A stretch of 64,000 nt of DNA, from assembly GCF_004217145.1 (NCBI RefSeq), contig NZ_SHKR01000015.1:248001-312000 (forward strand). The letters run 5' to 3'. The position numbers were made by a program, and so were the translations under genes. This stretch comes from Kribbella rubisoli (GTDB lineage: Bacteria; Actinomycetota; Actinomycetes; Propionibacteriales; Kribbellaceae). The notes under the pieces were generated by a model, which worked only from the letters and a program-made list of their open reading frames with translations, was not told the origin of the DNA and made no database searches. Below are positions 42,079 through 50,021 of the stretch, in pieces; the stretch's first letter is position 1; each line of letters opens with the position of its first letter.

Positions 42079-43434
42079 TCAGTCCTCGAACAACAGGCCG
42101 TCCTCCGACAACCGACCGGCCAGCCTGACCGTCCGCTCGGCGAGGTCCGAGATCACCGAGTTGTCGAAGCCGAAGAGCGCGGAGCGGGTCCGGTTCTCCA
42201 GCGGCGCGATGAGGTGCTCAGGGAGGTTCCGGGTGCCGCTCAAGATGCCGAGGACCGACCCGACGGTCGCGCCGTTCGAGTCCGTGTCCCAGCCGCTCAT
42301 CACTACCCGTCCGACACCGGTCAGGTAGTCACCCTCCGACCAGAGCAACGCTGCCGTGACGATCGCCGCGTTGTTGATCGTGTGAATCCACGAGTAGTGC
42401 CCGTACCGCTCCTGGATCACCCTGAGCGCGTCCTCCCACGAGCCCTCGAGCGCCAGCACGTCCCGGATCGCCTCGGCCAACCGAGACTGCGGAGGCACGA
42501 CTGCCAGCGCCCGCTCGACCACCTCGCGAGGCGAAGACGCCGTGAACGCGGCCGCCACCAGCGCCGCGGCCCACATTTCGCCGTAGATCCCGTTCCCGAC
42601 ATGCGACAACGCAGCGTCCTGGTAGGAGAGTCGCGCAGCCGCCCACGGGTCGCCGGCGTGCACGTACCCGAAGACGTCTCCGCGGATCTGCGCGCCGATC
42701 CACTCGCGGTACGGATTCCGCCGCCGCGCCACCTCAGGCACCGTGAACCCGTCGACGAGGTTCACGTACGCCGCCCGCTCCGCCGTGAACACCTGGCCGA
42801 CCGGGAACAGCCGGAGCCACGCCGCGCCGACGTCCTCGGGCCGCAGCCGGCTGCCGTGCGTCTCGAGCAGGTGCAGCGCCAGGATCGGGTAGTCGATGTC
42901 GTCGTCGCGCGCCGAACCTTTCACGTTCCCACGCGTCGTCTCCGGCCAGCACGACGTCAGCTCGAACCCGTCCGGCATCGGATCGAGCACCGGCACGTAG
43001 TCCCGCAGCGGGTACGCGTCCGCGAGCGTCAGGTAGTCGCGAATCCGGGCCGACGTCCAGTAGTCGCCCGACTCGACCGGCTTCCCCACGTTGCACCCGG
43101 CGATCCGCCCGAGCCAGGCGGCGTGGATCTTGTCGGCGAGGTCGGCCACCTCTGTCACCTCGACCGCCTCGGGGAGCGCACCGAGCGTCTCCTGGATGTC
43201 GTCGAGCTCGTCCGGTTCGACGTACTTCCAGCCGGGCAGCCTGGCCGCCAACGACATCCGGTCGACCAGGTCGAGCACCGCGACCCGGTCCGCCGGGTCG
43301 GTCCGGTTGGCTTCACGGACCAGCTCGTCGACGTCGTACCCCGTCTCCCGCCGCTGCCGCACCTCGGCGTACAGCAGATCCGCCGGCCGCATCGCGTCGT
43401 AGTGTCCACTCGAGTACCCGGTCCCCAGCTCCAC
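42079..43434 (-). CDS. ADP-ribosylglycohydrolase family protein
   Basis: 451 aa. The ADP-ribosylglycohydrolase fold binds Mg through acidic motifs visible here as SARDDDIDYPIL near residue 175 and GWDTDSNGATVGSVLG near 395, with AWLGRIAGCNVGKPVE opening the domain at about 107. The first 100 residues are an extra helical region. Members of this family remove ADP-ribose from protein or act on related compounds; the exact substrate is unknown. The GTG at 43434 has a perfect AGGAGG SD. It is divergent from the glycolipid-binding gene at 43475. Confidence 0.85.
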   Translation of the reverse strand: MELGTGYSSGHYDAMRPADLLYAEVRQRRETGYDVDELVREANRTDPADRVAVLDLVDRMSLAARLPGWKYVEPDELDDIQETLGALPEAVEVTEVADLADKIHAAWLGRIAGCNVGKPVESGDYWTSARIRDYLTLADAYPLRDYVPVLDPMPDGFELTSCWPETTRGNVKGSARDDDIDYPILALHLLETHGSRLRPEDVGAAWLRLFPVGQVFTAERAAYVNLVDGFTVPEVARRRNPYREWIGAQIRGDVFGYVHAGDPWAAARLSYQDAALSHVGNGIYGEMWAAALVAAAFTASSPREVVERALAVVPPQSRLAEAIRDVLALEGSWEDALRVIQERYGHYSWIHTINNAAIVTAALLWSEGDYLTGVGRVVMSGWDTDSNGATVGSVLGILSGTRNLPEHLIAPLENRTRSALFGFDNSVISDLAERTVRLAGRLSEDGLLFED

Positions 43435-43462
43435 AGCGCCTCCTGGTGTCGGCCGATGTGGC

Positions 43463-43474
43463 TAGGGTCTCAGC
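43463..43474 (+). promoter_or_regulatory. Putative leaderless promoter
   Basis: TAGGGT (43463-43468) lies 6 bases before the ATG at 43475, and there is no SD. Same layout as at 1641 and 2586. Confidence 0.45.
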
Positions 43475-44041
43475 ATGCAGCTGAAATCGATGCCCCGGGC
43501 CGCGTCCTGGTTGCACCTCGAGGTGCGGGTCGGGTTCGAAGTGCTCTTTCCGGACGGTCATCGGCTGCGCGGCCGTACGTCGGCCCGCGAGGGTGAGTCG
43601 ACGTGGTATGTCGGGTACGAGATCGACGTCGACGCCGACTGGCAGACGAGGACCGTGCATGCGATCAACTCGACCGCGTCGGGTGATCGCGAGACCGTGC
43701 TCGAACGGACTACGACCGGCTGGACCGTCGAAGGGGTGGCTCGCCCGGACCTCGACGGATGCCTGGACGTGGACTTCGAGTCGTCAGCGGTCACGAACAC
43801 GCTCCCGATTCACCGGCTGCCGTTCGTCGTCGGCGACACGTACGACGTGCCGGCCGCGTTCGTGCAGGCCGACGACCTGAGCGTGATCCGGCTGGAACAG
43901 CGCTACACCCTGCTGAGCTCCGATGAGGACCGGCACGTCTTCCACTACGAGTCCGCCACGTTCGACTTCGCGTGTGAGCTGACGTACGACGCCTCTGGCC
44001 TCGTCCTGGACTACCCGGGCATCGCCGTCCGCGACCGTTGA
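43475..44041 (+). CDS. Putative glycolipid-binding domain protein (PF06475)
   Basis: 188-aa all-beta protein matching the putative glycolipid-binding family. Diagnostic segments are LRGRTSAREGESTWYVGYEIDVD, a strand with TRTVHAI, DLDGCLDVDFESS, VTNTLPIHRLPF and the terminal LVLDYPGIAVRDR. It is cytoplasmic: no signal peptide. Family knowledge is thin and the name comes from a Pseudomonas homologue; a lipid role is inference. It starts 41 bases from the divergent ADP-ribosylglycohydrolase gene and is followed by a bidirectional terminator. Confidence 0.82.
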   Translation: MQLKSMPRAASWLHLEVRVGFEVLFPDGHRLRGRTSAREGESTWYVGYEIDVDADWQTRTVHAINSTASGDRETVLERTTTGWTVEGVARPDLDGCLDVDFESSAVTNTLPIHRLPFVVGDTYDVPAAFVQADDLSVIRLEQRYTLLSSDEDRHVFHYESATFDFACELTYDASGLVLDYPGIAVRDR

Positions 44042-44054
44042 CCCCGGCAGACGA

Positions 44055-44093
44055 ACGCCGTCCTCCTGAGCGTGGGGCTCTGGAGGACGGCGT
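44055..44093. terminator. Bidirectional hairpin terminator
   Basis: ACGCCGTCCTCC (44055-44066) and GGAGGACGGCGT (44082-44093) form a perfect 12-bp stem with a 15-base loop between two convergent genes. No long T-tract is present. Confidence 0.7.
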
Positions 44094-44114
44094 ATCAGCG
44101 GTCGGCTGTTGGGA

Positions 44115-45041
44115 TCAGCCGCCGTTGAGGGTGTCGAAGTTCGGGGCGATGCGGAAGTACTGCGGGTCCGAGAAGGTCAGCGGGACCTTGCCCAGGCTCT
44201 TGATCACGGTGCTCGTACCGTTGGCGTGACCAACGGCGTACAGGTAACCGGACTTCGTGTCCCGGTCGATCGCCAGCAGCAGCGTGCCGCTCGTGCCGCA
44301 CTTGGTGGCGATCAGCTGCTCGAAGCCCTGCCAGGTCGAGGTGCGAACCGCCTTGCCGACCGTCGTGGCGTTGGTCTTCGTCGGCCAGGTGACCGTCAGC
44401 AGCCCGCCGGCGCGGGTGTTGGCGATGAAGGTCTCGGTGGTGTCGGTGCGGCCGATCAGAGTCATCGACTTCACCGTGCTGAGGCCGCCGACCCCGCCGG
44501 TCGAGCGCCAGCCGGAGCCCTCGGCGACCCAACGGTCCAGCTGTCCGTTGGTGCGCTGGGCATACAGCGTCGTCCGGGTGGGGGAGCCCACCTTCTGGTG
44601 GATGGACTGGTCGATCCAGCGGTAGTTGGACCAGCCGCCGCCGACGCGCAGGTTGGTGTGCGGGTAGTGCGGGTCGATCTGGCTCTCCGTGTCGACGGTG
44701 AACGTGCTCGAGTACAGCGCGCCGCCCATCACGGTCATCCCTGTCCTCGTCTCGCCGCCGGCGCCGAGCAGCGTGCCCTTGACGGTGCTGATGTGCTGGA
44801 CCTGGTTGGCCCCGAACACGCCGGCCGTACCCCGGACGCCGCCGACGGTGATCGGCGCGGTGGCGTTGATCATCCGGCTGGTGAAGGCTCCGTTGGCCGT
44901 CACCGATCCGAGCCGGAGCGCGCACGCCGCGGTGGTGGCGGACTCTGTGGCCGGCTTCGCCTGCGCCGACGATGCTGCGGCCGCGCCGAGCCCCAGTGCG
45001 AGCACCGCGGCCGAGGCCAGACTTGCGGTCTTGCGAAACAT
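44115..45041 (-). CDS. Secreted beta-propeller-like protein
   Basis: 308 aa. A signal peptide (about 1-28: TASLASAAVLALGLGAAAASSAQA) is followed by repeated beta-rich segments with YAQRTNGQLDRW, TFTVDTESQIDPHYPH and GYLYAVGHANG. These resemble tachylectin-type propeller blades, where carbohydrate binding occurs, but no family is certain. Two Cys in the mature chain (CALRLG near the N-terminus, TKCGTSG) could pair. SD GGGGAGG precedes the ATG at 45041. It is monocistronic and divergent from the MarR gene. Confidence 0.65.
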   Translation of the reverse strand: MFRKTASLASAAVLALGLGAAAASSAQAKPATESATTAACALRLGSVTANGAFTSRMINATAPITVGGVRGTAGVFGANQVQHISTVKGTLLGAGGETRTGMTVMGGALYSSTFTVDTESQIDPHYPHTNLRVGGGWSNYRWIDQSIHQKVGSPTRTTLYAQRTNGQLDRWVAEGSGWRSTGGVGGLSTVKSMTLIGRTDTTETFIANTRAGGLLTVTWPTKTNATTVGKAVRTSTWQGFEQLIATKCGTSGTLLLAIDRDTKSGYLYAVGHANGTSTVIKSLGKVPLTFSDPQYFRIAPNFDTLNGG

Positions 45042-45192
45042 GTGGATTTCCTCCCCTGGTGCGGAAGCATCCTCGCCTCCGTCGTACCGCATTGGATTCC
45101 GGACACCGCCGAAAAGTTCACAGCCGAGTTGCAGGAAAATCTCGGGCCGGGCCGGACTAGGGTTGGGGCTGACGGGGACCGGAGGGGGAGGT

Positions 45193-45615
45193 ATGGCGGC
45201 GAAGAACTTGGCGGCGGGACCGGCGTTGATCCGGGCGGCGACCGCCGTGACTGAGCACTACGAGCGGATCAGCTCGGGCCTCGGCCTGACCATGCAGCAG
45301 GCGCGGTTGCTGTTCATCCTGCACCGCCGGCCGACCAACATGCTCGGCCTCGGGTCGGCGCTCCGGCTGACCAAGTCGACGATGACCGGCGTCGTCGCCC
45401 GGATGGAGTCGGCCGGTCTGGTCGAGCGCGTCCCGGACGCGGCCGACCGGCGGAACTTCGTGGTCACGCCGACCGATCACGGCATCAAGGTGGCCGCGGA
45501 GTTCGAGCGGCAGCTGCGGACCGAGGTACGGCGGATGCTGCAGGTGCTCGATGCTTCCGAACGGGAAACGCTCGGCGTACTGCTGACCGCGGTGATCGCC
45601 GGCCAGGACGGCTAA
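45193..45615 (+). CDS. MarR family transcriptional regulator
   Basis: 140-aa winged-HTH regulator. LTMQQARLLFILHRRPTNMLGLGSALRLTKSTMTGVVARMESAGLVERVPDAADRRNFVVTPT spans the DNA-binding core, including the D/R pair of the wing (DAADRRN). The ATG at 45193 follows GGAGGGGGAGG, so the long upstream open frame is not used. Two AGTACGA-type inverted repeats lie just downstream, before a small membrane-protein gene, which is the likely target. Ligand unknown. Confidence 0.9.
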   Translation: MAAKNLAAGPALIRAATAVTEHYERISSGLGLTMQQARLLFILHRRPTNMLGLGSALRLTKSTMTGVVARMESAGLVERVPDAADRRNFVVTPTDHGIKVAAEFERQLRTEVRRMLQVLDASERETLGVLLTAVIAGQDG

Positions 45616-45616
45616 C

Positions 45617-45633
45617 AGTACGAGTTTTGGACT
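45617..45633. promoter_or_regulatory. Imperfect operator half of an AGTACGA pair
   Basis: AGTACGA (45617-45623) and TTGGACT (45627-45633) form an imperfect inverted repeat (5 of 7). It starts right after the MarR stop codon. Confidence 0.4.
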
Positions 45634-45682
45634 ATTTGGCCGGATCTCTGGTGCTGAGGCTGTGGTGCTGGCTAGCTTCATT

Positions 45683-45699
45683 AGTACGAGCTTCGTACT
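45683..45699. promoter_or_regulatory. MarR-type operator, perfect inverted repeat
   Basis: AGTACGA (45683-45689), GCT and TCGTACT (45693-45699) form a perfect inverted repeat 17 bases before the ATG at 45717. TAACAGTACGA at 45613 and TCGTACTGTTA at 45693 are also exact reverse complements over 11 bases. Confidence 0.6.
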
Positions 45700-45716
45700 G
45701 TTAAGGGAGATGTCCG

Positions 45717-45947
45717 ATGACGTCGATCGACTTGCGGCAACCGGTGGCCCTCGGCCGCCGACGGCTGACGCTTTTGCTGGCGGCCGCGGTCGTCGCGGCC
45801 CCGGCGGTGCTCGTGCTCTCGATGATCCCGGACTTGTTGCTGCTGGCAACCGGATTCATCCCGCACACCTCCGGGATCGCGGTTGCCGGTCTGATGCTGA
45901 TGCACGTCGTGGTCACGGCGGTCGCCGTCCCGGCCTACGAGCTGTAA
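45717..45947 (+). CDS. Small membrane protein next to MarR regulator
   Basis: 76 aa with two transmembrane helices, about 19-41 (TLLLAAAVVAAPAVLVLSMI) and 53-75 (GIAVAGLMLMHVVVTAVAVPA). Family not recognised. SD AAGGGAGA precedes the ATG, and a perfect operator-like repeat lies 17 bases further up, so the MarR protein upstream probably controls it. A 108-aa alternative frame over the same bases starts at 45662 with no SD and was not chosen. Function unknown. Confidence 0.65.
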   Translation: MTSIDLRQPVALGRRRLTLLLAAAVVAAPAVLVLSMIPDLLLLATGFIPHTSGIAVAGLMLMHVVVTAVAVPAYEL

Positions 45948-46116
45948 AGAGCTTGAAGGCTGTCTGGTTGAGAGCGATACCGAAGTGACCCTGTGACATA
46001 CACGACTCGGCTTGTGTTCGTTGGTAGTTCAACGAGGCGTGTGAAAGCTGCCGTGTGACCGGGCTACCTGGTAGACACAAGACTCGGCACGGGCGGCGGA
46101 CAGGGAAACGGCTTCG

Positions 46117-46581
46117 ATGGTGATGGTGTGGCGGTTCGGCGCCGTGAGCGTTGATGCCGTCATGGCGGTGATCCGTGACCCCGCGACGTTCGCGGACTGG
46201 ATGGTCGCCGTACCGTCTCCGCTCAAGGCCGGACCGAGCTGGCCGGAGACCGGTTGCGTGGTGCAACGCGACACCGGCCGGGAGATGCGCGGTCGCCACA
46301 TGCAGAACCGCGGCCTGATCGTTGCGATCGTCGATCGCTGGCGACCTGATCGGGAGCTGACCGTGCGGCTGCGCAGTGGGCTGGGCGGTTGGGTCCAGAT
46401 CGCTGTCAGAGTTCAGCCGCGGCCCGGCGGATCGCTGATCGAGGTGAGTGCCGAGCCCATAACCGCAGCAGCCCGCCTCCGGTACGCCGGCACGGGCCGC
46501 AATGCCGCCGAACAACGCTGCGCTCTCGTCGCCGAACGCCTGATCACGCTCGCAACCCCCGAACCTGTCGACGATTTCTAG
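46117..46581 (+). CDS. SRPBCC superfamily protein
   Basis: 154-aa START/Bet v1-like fold candidate. The N-terminal strand and helix (SVDAVMAVIRDPATFADWM) are typical of polyketide cyclase/dehydratase-type SRPBCC proteins, which bind hydrophobic ligands in a pocket. Central strands (RWRPDRELTVRLRSG) and a C-terminal helix (NAAEQRCALVAERLITLA) complete it. No catalytic assignment is possible. SD-like AGGGAA lies 11 bases before the ATG. The end overlaps the convergent oxidoreductase gene by 4 bases. Confidence 0.65.
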   Translation: MVMVWRFGAVSVDAVMAVIRDPATFADWMVAVPSPLKAGPSWPETGCVVQRDTGREMRGRHMQNRGLIVAIVDRWRPDRELTVRLRSGLGGWVQIAVRVQPRPGGSLIEVSAEPITAAARLRYAGTGRNAAEQRCALVAERLITLATPEPVDDF

Positions 46582-47534
46582 GGGATCAGCACGATCCGCC
46601 CGAACACCTCGCCGGCGTCGATCTTGTGATGCGCAAGGGCCGCGTCGTCCAGCGATAGCTGCTCATGCACCACCGACGGCAGCTCACCTCGAGCCGACGC
46701 GGCGAACTGCTCGGCCCTGACCGTACGACGCTCCTCGGCCGGCACGGTGTCGGCGCTGAAGGTGGAGAACGTCAACGAAGTGCGGAACGCCGACATCAAC
46801 GCCGTACCGAAGTCGGCAGGCGGTTGGCCACCCACGACACCGACGACCACGAGCCGGCCGTTCGGATTCAGCTTGCCGAAGTACGTCGGCAGGTCGGGAC
46901 CAGCAACGACATCGACGATGACGTCGTACGCCGGGGGAGCGTCGCCCGCAGTGGACCGGTCCAGAACATGGGTCGCACCGAGTTCGCGTAGCCGTTCGCC
47001 GCGCTTCGCCGACGACGTGGTGACCGCTACGGCGGATGCGCCACGCTGGGCAGCCAACTGCACGGTCAGGATGCCGATGCTGCCCGCGGCGCCGCGAACC
47101 AGGACGGACTCGCCGGGCTCGAAATGCGCGTGTTCCAAGGCGAAATGCGCAACGACTCCCGAACTGCCCAGCGTCACGGCGTCGACGGCGGACAGGTCGT
47201 CCGGAAGCGGTACGACGTGGTCGATCGCGGCGGTCGCATGATCGGCGTACCCGCCGCCCAGGCCGGTGAAGCCCCAGACCCGCCGACCGATCCACGATTC
47301 GTCGACTTGGTTGCCGACGGCAGCCACCGTGCCCGCGACCTCCGAACCGGGCACCAGCCCTTCGGTGAACCCCCAGCCGGCGAGGCTCCCGTTGCGGATC
47401 AGCGCGTCGACACCGCCGACGCCGATCGCGTCGACCGCGATCAGCACCTCGGTAGGTCCGGGTGTCGGGTCCGGGAGATCGACGACGCTCAGCCCTTCCG
47501 GTGCGCCGAACGCCTTGATGATCACGGCCTTCAC
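46578..47534 (-). CDS. Zinc-independent NADP-dependent quinone-oxidoreductase-like protein
   Basis: 318-aa medium-chain dehydrogenase/reductase of the quinone oxidoreductase group. The GroES-like N-terminal half has VPGSEVAGTVAAVG; the Rossmann half has VLVRGAAGSIGILTVQLAAQRGA (GxxGxxG type) and VDVVAGPDLP. No catalytic zinc Cys/His set is seen, as usual for this group. It probably reduces quinones or alkenals with NADPH. It is divergent from a TetR gene with an 18-bp palindrome between, so it is likely induced when that repressor releases. Confidence 0.88.
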   Translation of the reverse strand: MKAVIIKAFGAPEGLSVVDLPDPTPGPTEVLIAVDAIGVGGVDALIRNGSLAGWGFTEGLVPGSEVAGTVAAVGNQVDESWIGRRVWGFTGLGGGYADHATAAIDHVVPLPDDLSAVDAVTLGSSGVVAHFALEHAHFEPGESVLVRGAAGSIGILTVQLAAQRGASAVAVTTSSAKRGERLRELGATHVLDRSTAGDAPPAYDVIVDVVAGPDLPTYFGKLNPNGRLVVVGVVGGQPPADFGTALMSAFRTSLTFSTFSADTVPAEERRTVRAEQFAASARGELPSVVHEQLSLDDAALAHHKIDAGEVFGRIVLIP

Positions 47535-47571
47535 TTTCAGTTCCTCTCGGTCGGTTGAGCACCGAGACTAT

Positions 47572-47589
47572 GTGGACGCAGGCGTCCAC
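47572..47589. promoter_or_regulatory. TetR-type operator
   Basis: GTGGACGC (47572-47579), AG, GCGTCCAC (47582-47589): perfect 8-bp arms. It lies between the oxidoreductase and TetR start codons, covering the -35 region of the TetR promoter. Confidence 0.6.
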
Positions 47590-47594
47590 TTAGC

Positions 47595-47607
47595 TAGAGT
47601 GAGAGTG
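47595..47607 (+). promoter_or_regulatory. Putative leaderless promoter of TetR gene
   Basis: TAGAGT (47595-47600) lies 7 bases before the ATG at 47608. Confidence 0.4.
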
Positions 47608-48183
47608 ATGACCGAGCAATTGCCTCAGAAACTGCGTTCCGACGCGGAGGACAACCGCGATCGCATTCTCGAGTCGGCCCGCGCGCTGTTCGCCAGCGAG
47701 GGGCTGACTGTTCCGATGCGGGCGATCGCGCGGCAAGCCGGGGTCGGGCCGGCGACGCTGTACCGCCGATTTCCTACGAAACAGCTGCTCGCGACCGAGG
47801 CGTTTGCCGAGCAGACCCGTGCGTGCCAGGCGATTGTCGACGAAGGTCTGGCGATGCCGGATCCGTGGCAGGGTTTCTGTTGGGTGATCGAGCGGATCTG
47901 CGAGTTGCACCTGCAGAACAGGGGATTCACCGACGCGTTCCTGGCGACCTACCCGGATACGGTCGATATCGCCGAGAGCCGGGAGCTCACGCTGAAGTCG
48001 GTCGCCACCTTGGCGCGGCGCGCGAAGGCTCGCGGCCGATTGCGCAAGGACTTCGAGCTGTCCGACCTGATGATCATGCTGACCGCACATCGCGGACTGC
48101 ACGTGTCGGACCCGGCAACCCGCAGTACGGCGTCGCGCCGGTTCGCAACCCTTGTTATGCAGGCGTTCGTCAGCGGTCCTTGA
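47608..48183 (+). CDS. TetR/AcrR family transcriptional regulator
   Basis: 191-aa TetR protein. HTH at about residues 15-60: NRDRILESARALFASEGLTV, MRAIARQAGVGPATLYRRFPTK. The C-terminal ligand domain resembles the SbtR-like group. The ATG at 47608 is preferred; the longer open frame upstream crosses the operator. It is divergent from the quinone-oxidoreductase-like gene and probably represses both. The 3' end overlaps the convergent sigma factor gene by 14 bases. Confidence 0.92.
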   Translation: MTEQLPQKLRSDAEDNRDRILESARALFASEGLTVPMRAIARQAGVGPATLYRRFPTKQLLATEAFAEQTRACQAIVDEGLAMPDPWQGFCWVIERICELHLQNRGFTDAFLATYPDTVDIAESRELTLKSVATLARRAKARGRLRKDFELSDLMIMLTAHRGLHVSDPATRSTASRRFATLVMQAFVSGP

Positions 48184-48772
48184 CCACCTGGCGTAGACGG
48201 TTCGTGGCTCGGAACTGGAGTTGCTTGATCGCGCCGTCGGTGCGGTCCATCGCCGCTGCGGTCTCGCTGATCGACAGGCCGGCGAAGAAGCGCAGGACGA
48301 GACATTCGCGCTGATCGTCGGGCAGTCGGGTGAGGGCATCGCGCACTGTCGCCGTGCTCACGGACAGCAGTGCGGCCTGCTCCGGTCCGACCGCATCGTC
48401 GACCTGTGGGTCGACCTCGTCGGTGACGATCGCCAGCCTGCTCCAGCCGGAGCGGTGGTGGTCGATCACGACGTTCCTGGCGATAGTGACGAGCCAGGCC
48501 GCGAAGTTCAGCTGTGCCCGCGGCCGGCGGGCGATCGCGCGGAACGCTCGCAGGAACGTCTCGCTGGTCAGATCCTCGGCCGCGCTGCGGGACGAGGTCT
48601 TGCTGTAGGTGTAGCGGTAGATGGACGGCAGGTACCGATCGTAGAGCTGCCCGAAGGCGGCGCCGTCGCCCGCTTGCGCGAGCCGGATCAGTTCGTCCTC
48701 GTCGTCGGAATCGTCGGTGTATCTGTGGTCGGCGGCCCTGTGGGCAGCCGTGCTTGCACCTGCGATGGCCAT
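48170..48772 (-). CDS. ECF-type RNA polymerase sigma factor
   Basis: 200-aa sigma-70 family ECF factor. Region 2 lies at about 42-105 (YDRYLPSIYRYTYSKTSSRSAAEDLTSETFLRAF, then WLVTIARNVVIDHHR). Region 4 lies at about 140-195 (LTRLPDDQRECLVLRFFAGLSISETAAAMDRTDGAIKQLQFRATNRLRQ). The first 35 residues are polar. No anti-sigma gene is adjacent, so its control is not visible here. A possible self-recognised promoter is read upstream on the minus strand. Confidence 0.92.
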   Translation of the reverse strand: MAIAGASTAAHRAADHRYTDDSDDEDELIRLAQAGDGAAFGQLYDRYLPSIYRYTYSKTSSRSAAEDLTSETFLRAFRAIARRPRAQLNFAAWLVTIARNVVIDHHRSGWSRLAIVTDEVDPQVDDAVGPEQAALLSVSTATVRDALTRLPDDQRECLVLRFFAGLSISETAAAMDRTDGAIKQLQFRATNRLRQVVKDR

Positions 48773-49065
48773 GCGCTTCCCAAGCCCCGTTCTCAGTCAG
48801 CTACGCGGTGAACATCACGAAAAGGTTACCGAAAGTCGCGCACCGTGTCACTCCCCTTCCGTCGCGTGACCGCAAACACTTCGAGGATCGTTGAAAGGTT
48901 GGTCGATGACCCCGGCCGGGCCGACCATCGGGTAAGGACTGACTTCCTGTGTGACCGGGGGAAAAGGATGGCCATCGAACCGCGGTCTGCGCTGGTGCCC
49001 AGCCGGGGCAACGCCGGTCGATGTCTTCGCCTAACCATTGCTCCAAGCAACCTCCCGGAGACGCC
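48773..49065. other. Intergenic region upstream of the ECF sigma and GNAT genes
   Basis: About 290 bp without a convincing gene. On the minus strand GGTAAC (near 48830) followed by CGTAG about 18 bases on could be an ECF-type promoter for the sigma gene; this is weak. No hairpin of note and no tRNA-like structure were seen. Confidence 0.4.
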
Positions 49066-49512
49066 ATGGAAGACGTCCGGCTCCGCCCGGCAACGCTCGC
49101 CGACGACGACTTCCTGTACGACCTGCACCGCCGCACCCTCGGCGACGTCATCGAAGCAACGTGGGGCCCGTGGAACGACGACGTACAACGACAGTTCCAC
49201 CAGGCATGGTTCACGCCGGAGACCATCGAGATCGTTCTGGTCGACGGGCAACCGGCCGGCATGATCCAGGCAGGGCCGGCCGACGCCACCACGTTCTACG
49301 TGTCCCGGATCGAGATCGCGCCCGAAGTGCAGGATCGCGGCGTGGGAACGGCGTTGTTTCGGGTGCTCGTCGAGCGTGCGAAGGAGGCGGGATCGTCGGC
49401 CGTCGAGTTGCATGTGCTTGAGCTCAACCGGGCGCGTGAGCTGTACGAACGGCTCGGGTTCGCGGTGGTTGCCGTGGAGCACCCGAAGATTCGGATGCGC
49501 CTCACCTTGTGA
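49066..49512 (+). CDS. GNAT family N-acetyltransferase
   Basis: 148-aa GNAT fold protein. Strand/helix RPATLADDDFLYDLHRRT opens it. The acetyl-CoA site is IAPEVQDRGVGTALFRVLVERA, and ELNRARELYERLGF is the terminal GNAT signature. The ATG at 49066 follows GGAGA; the in-frame upstream start at 49021 lacks an SD. The substrate is unknown. The DUF2505 gene follows at once and may be coupled to it through GTG 49509. Confidence 0.9.
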   Translation: MEDVRLRPATLADDDFLYDLHRRTLGDVIEATWGPWNDDVQRQFHQAWFTPETIEIVLVDGQPAGMIQAGPADATTFYVSRIEIAPEVQDRGVGTALFRVLVERAKEAGSSAVELHVLELNRARELYERLGFAVVAVEHPKIRMRLTL

Positions 49513-49523
49513 TTCAGTGCACT

Positions 49524-50021
49524 ATGCATTTGACGCTCGCCACGTCGTACGACGCCTCTCCGGAGGAAGTGTTTGCGATGATTACGGACATCACGTTTCA
49601 GGAGCAGGTGTTCGAGCGGCTGCGGGTGCAGTCGTACGACGTCGTGGTGGGTGATGCGGGGGACGACCTGAGGATGCGGTGCCATTGGCAGACGCAGCCG
49701 TTCGACGTACCGGTGGTTGCTCGGCGGTTCGTCGGGAACACGTTGGAATTGGCTCAGCTGAAGGTGTGGCACCGGCCCGATGTCGACGGCGCGCGTGAGG
49801 CTGACGTCGACGGTGAAGTGACCGGCGTACCGGTGAAGGTGACCGGCACGACCCGAATCGTCCCGGAGGGGCGGGGGACTACCCAGGCGTTCGACCTGCA
49901 GGTGACGGCCTCGGTGCCGATGGTTGGCAAGGGCATCGAGCAGGTCGTAGCCGATGCGGTGCGAGTCCGGTTGGAGAAGAAGTTCGAGGTCGCACGAGCC
50001 TGGTTGTCGGGCTCACTCTGA
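49524..50021 (+). CDS. DUF2505 (SRPBCC-like) protein
   Basis: 165 aa from the ATG at 49524. An in-frame GTG at 49509 overlaps the GNAT stop by 4 bases and could be used instead. It resembles DUF2505: SYDASPEEVFAMITDITFQEQVF at the N-terminus, VPVKVTGTTRIVPEGRGT strands, and a C-terminal helix with GKGIEQVVADAVRVRLEKKFEVARAWL. The fold is a lipid- or small-ligand-binding SRPBCC pocket; the ligand is unknown. The 3' end overlaps the convergent LysR gene by 9 bases. Confidence 0.78.
   Translation: MHLTLATSYDASPEEVFAMITDITFQEQVFERLRVQSYDVVVGDAGDDLRMRCHWQTQPFDVPVVARRFVGNTLELAQLKVWHRPDVDGAREADVDGEVTGVPVKVTGTTRIVPEGRGTTQAFDLQVTASVPMVGKGIEQVVADAVRVRLEKKFEVARAWLSGSL

Noticed and set aside
45662..45988. 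108-aa frame overlapping the 76-aa membrane protein
   Set aside because: No SD; Arg/Gly-rich translation; the overlapping frame has an SD, two TM helices and an operator.
45948..46116. Repeated GACTCGGC words and a weak stem (ACACGA/TTGTGT) resembling a leader RNA
   Set aside because: Stem needs a G-T pair and only 6 bp; no second supporting structure, so no RNA call was made.
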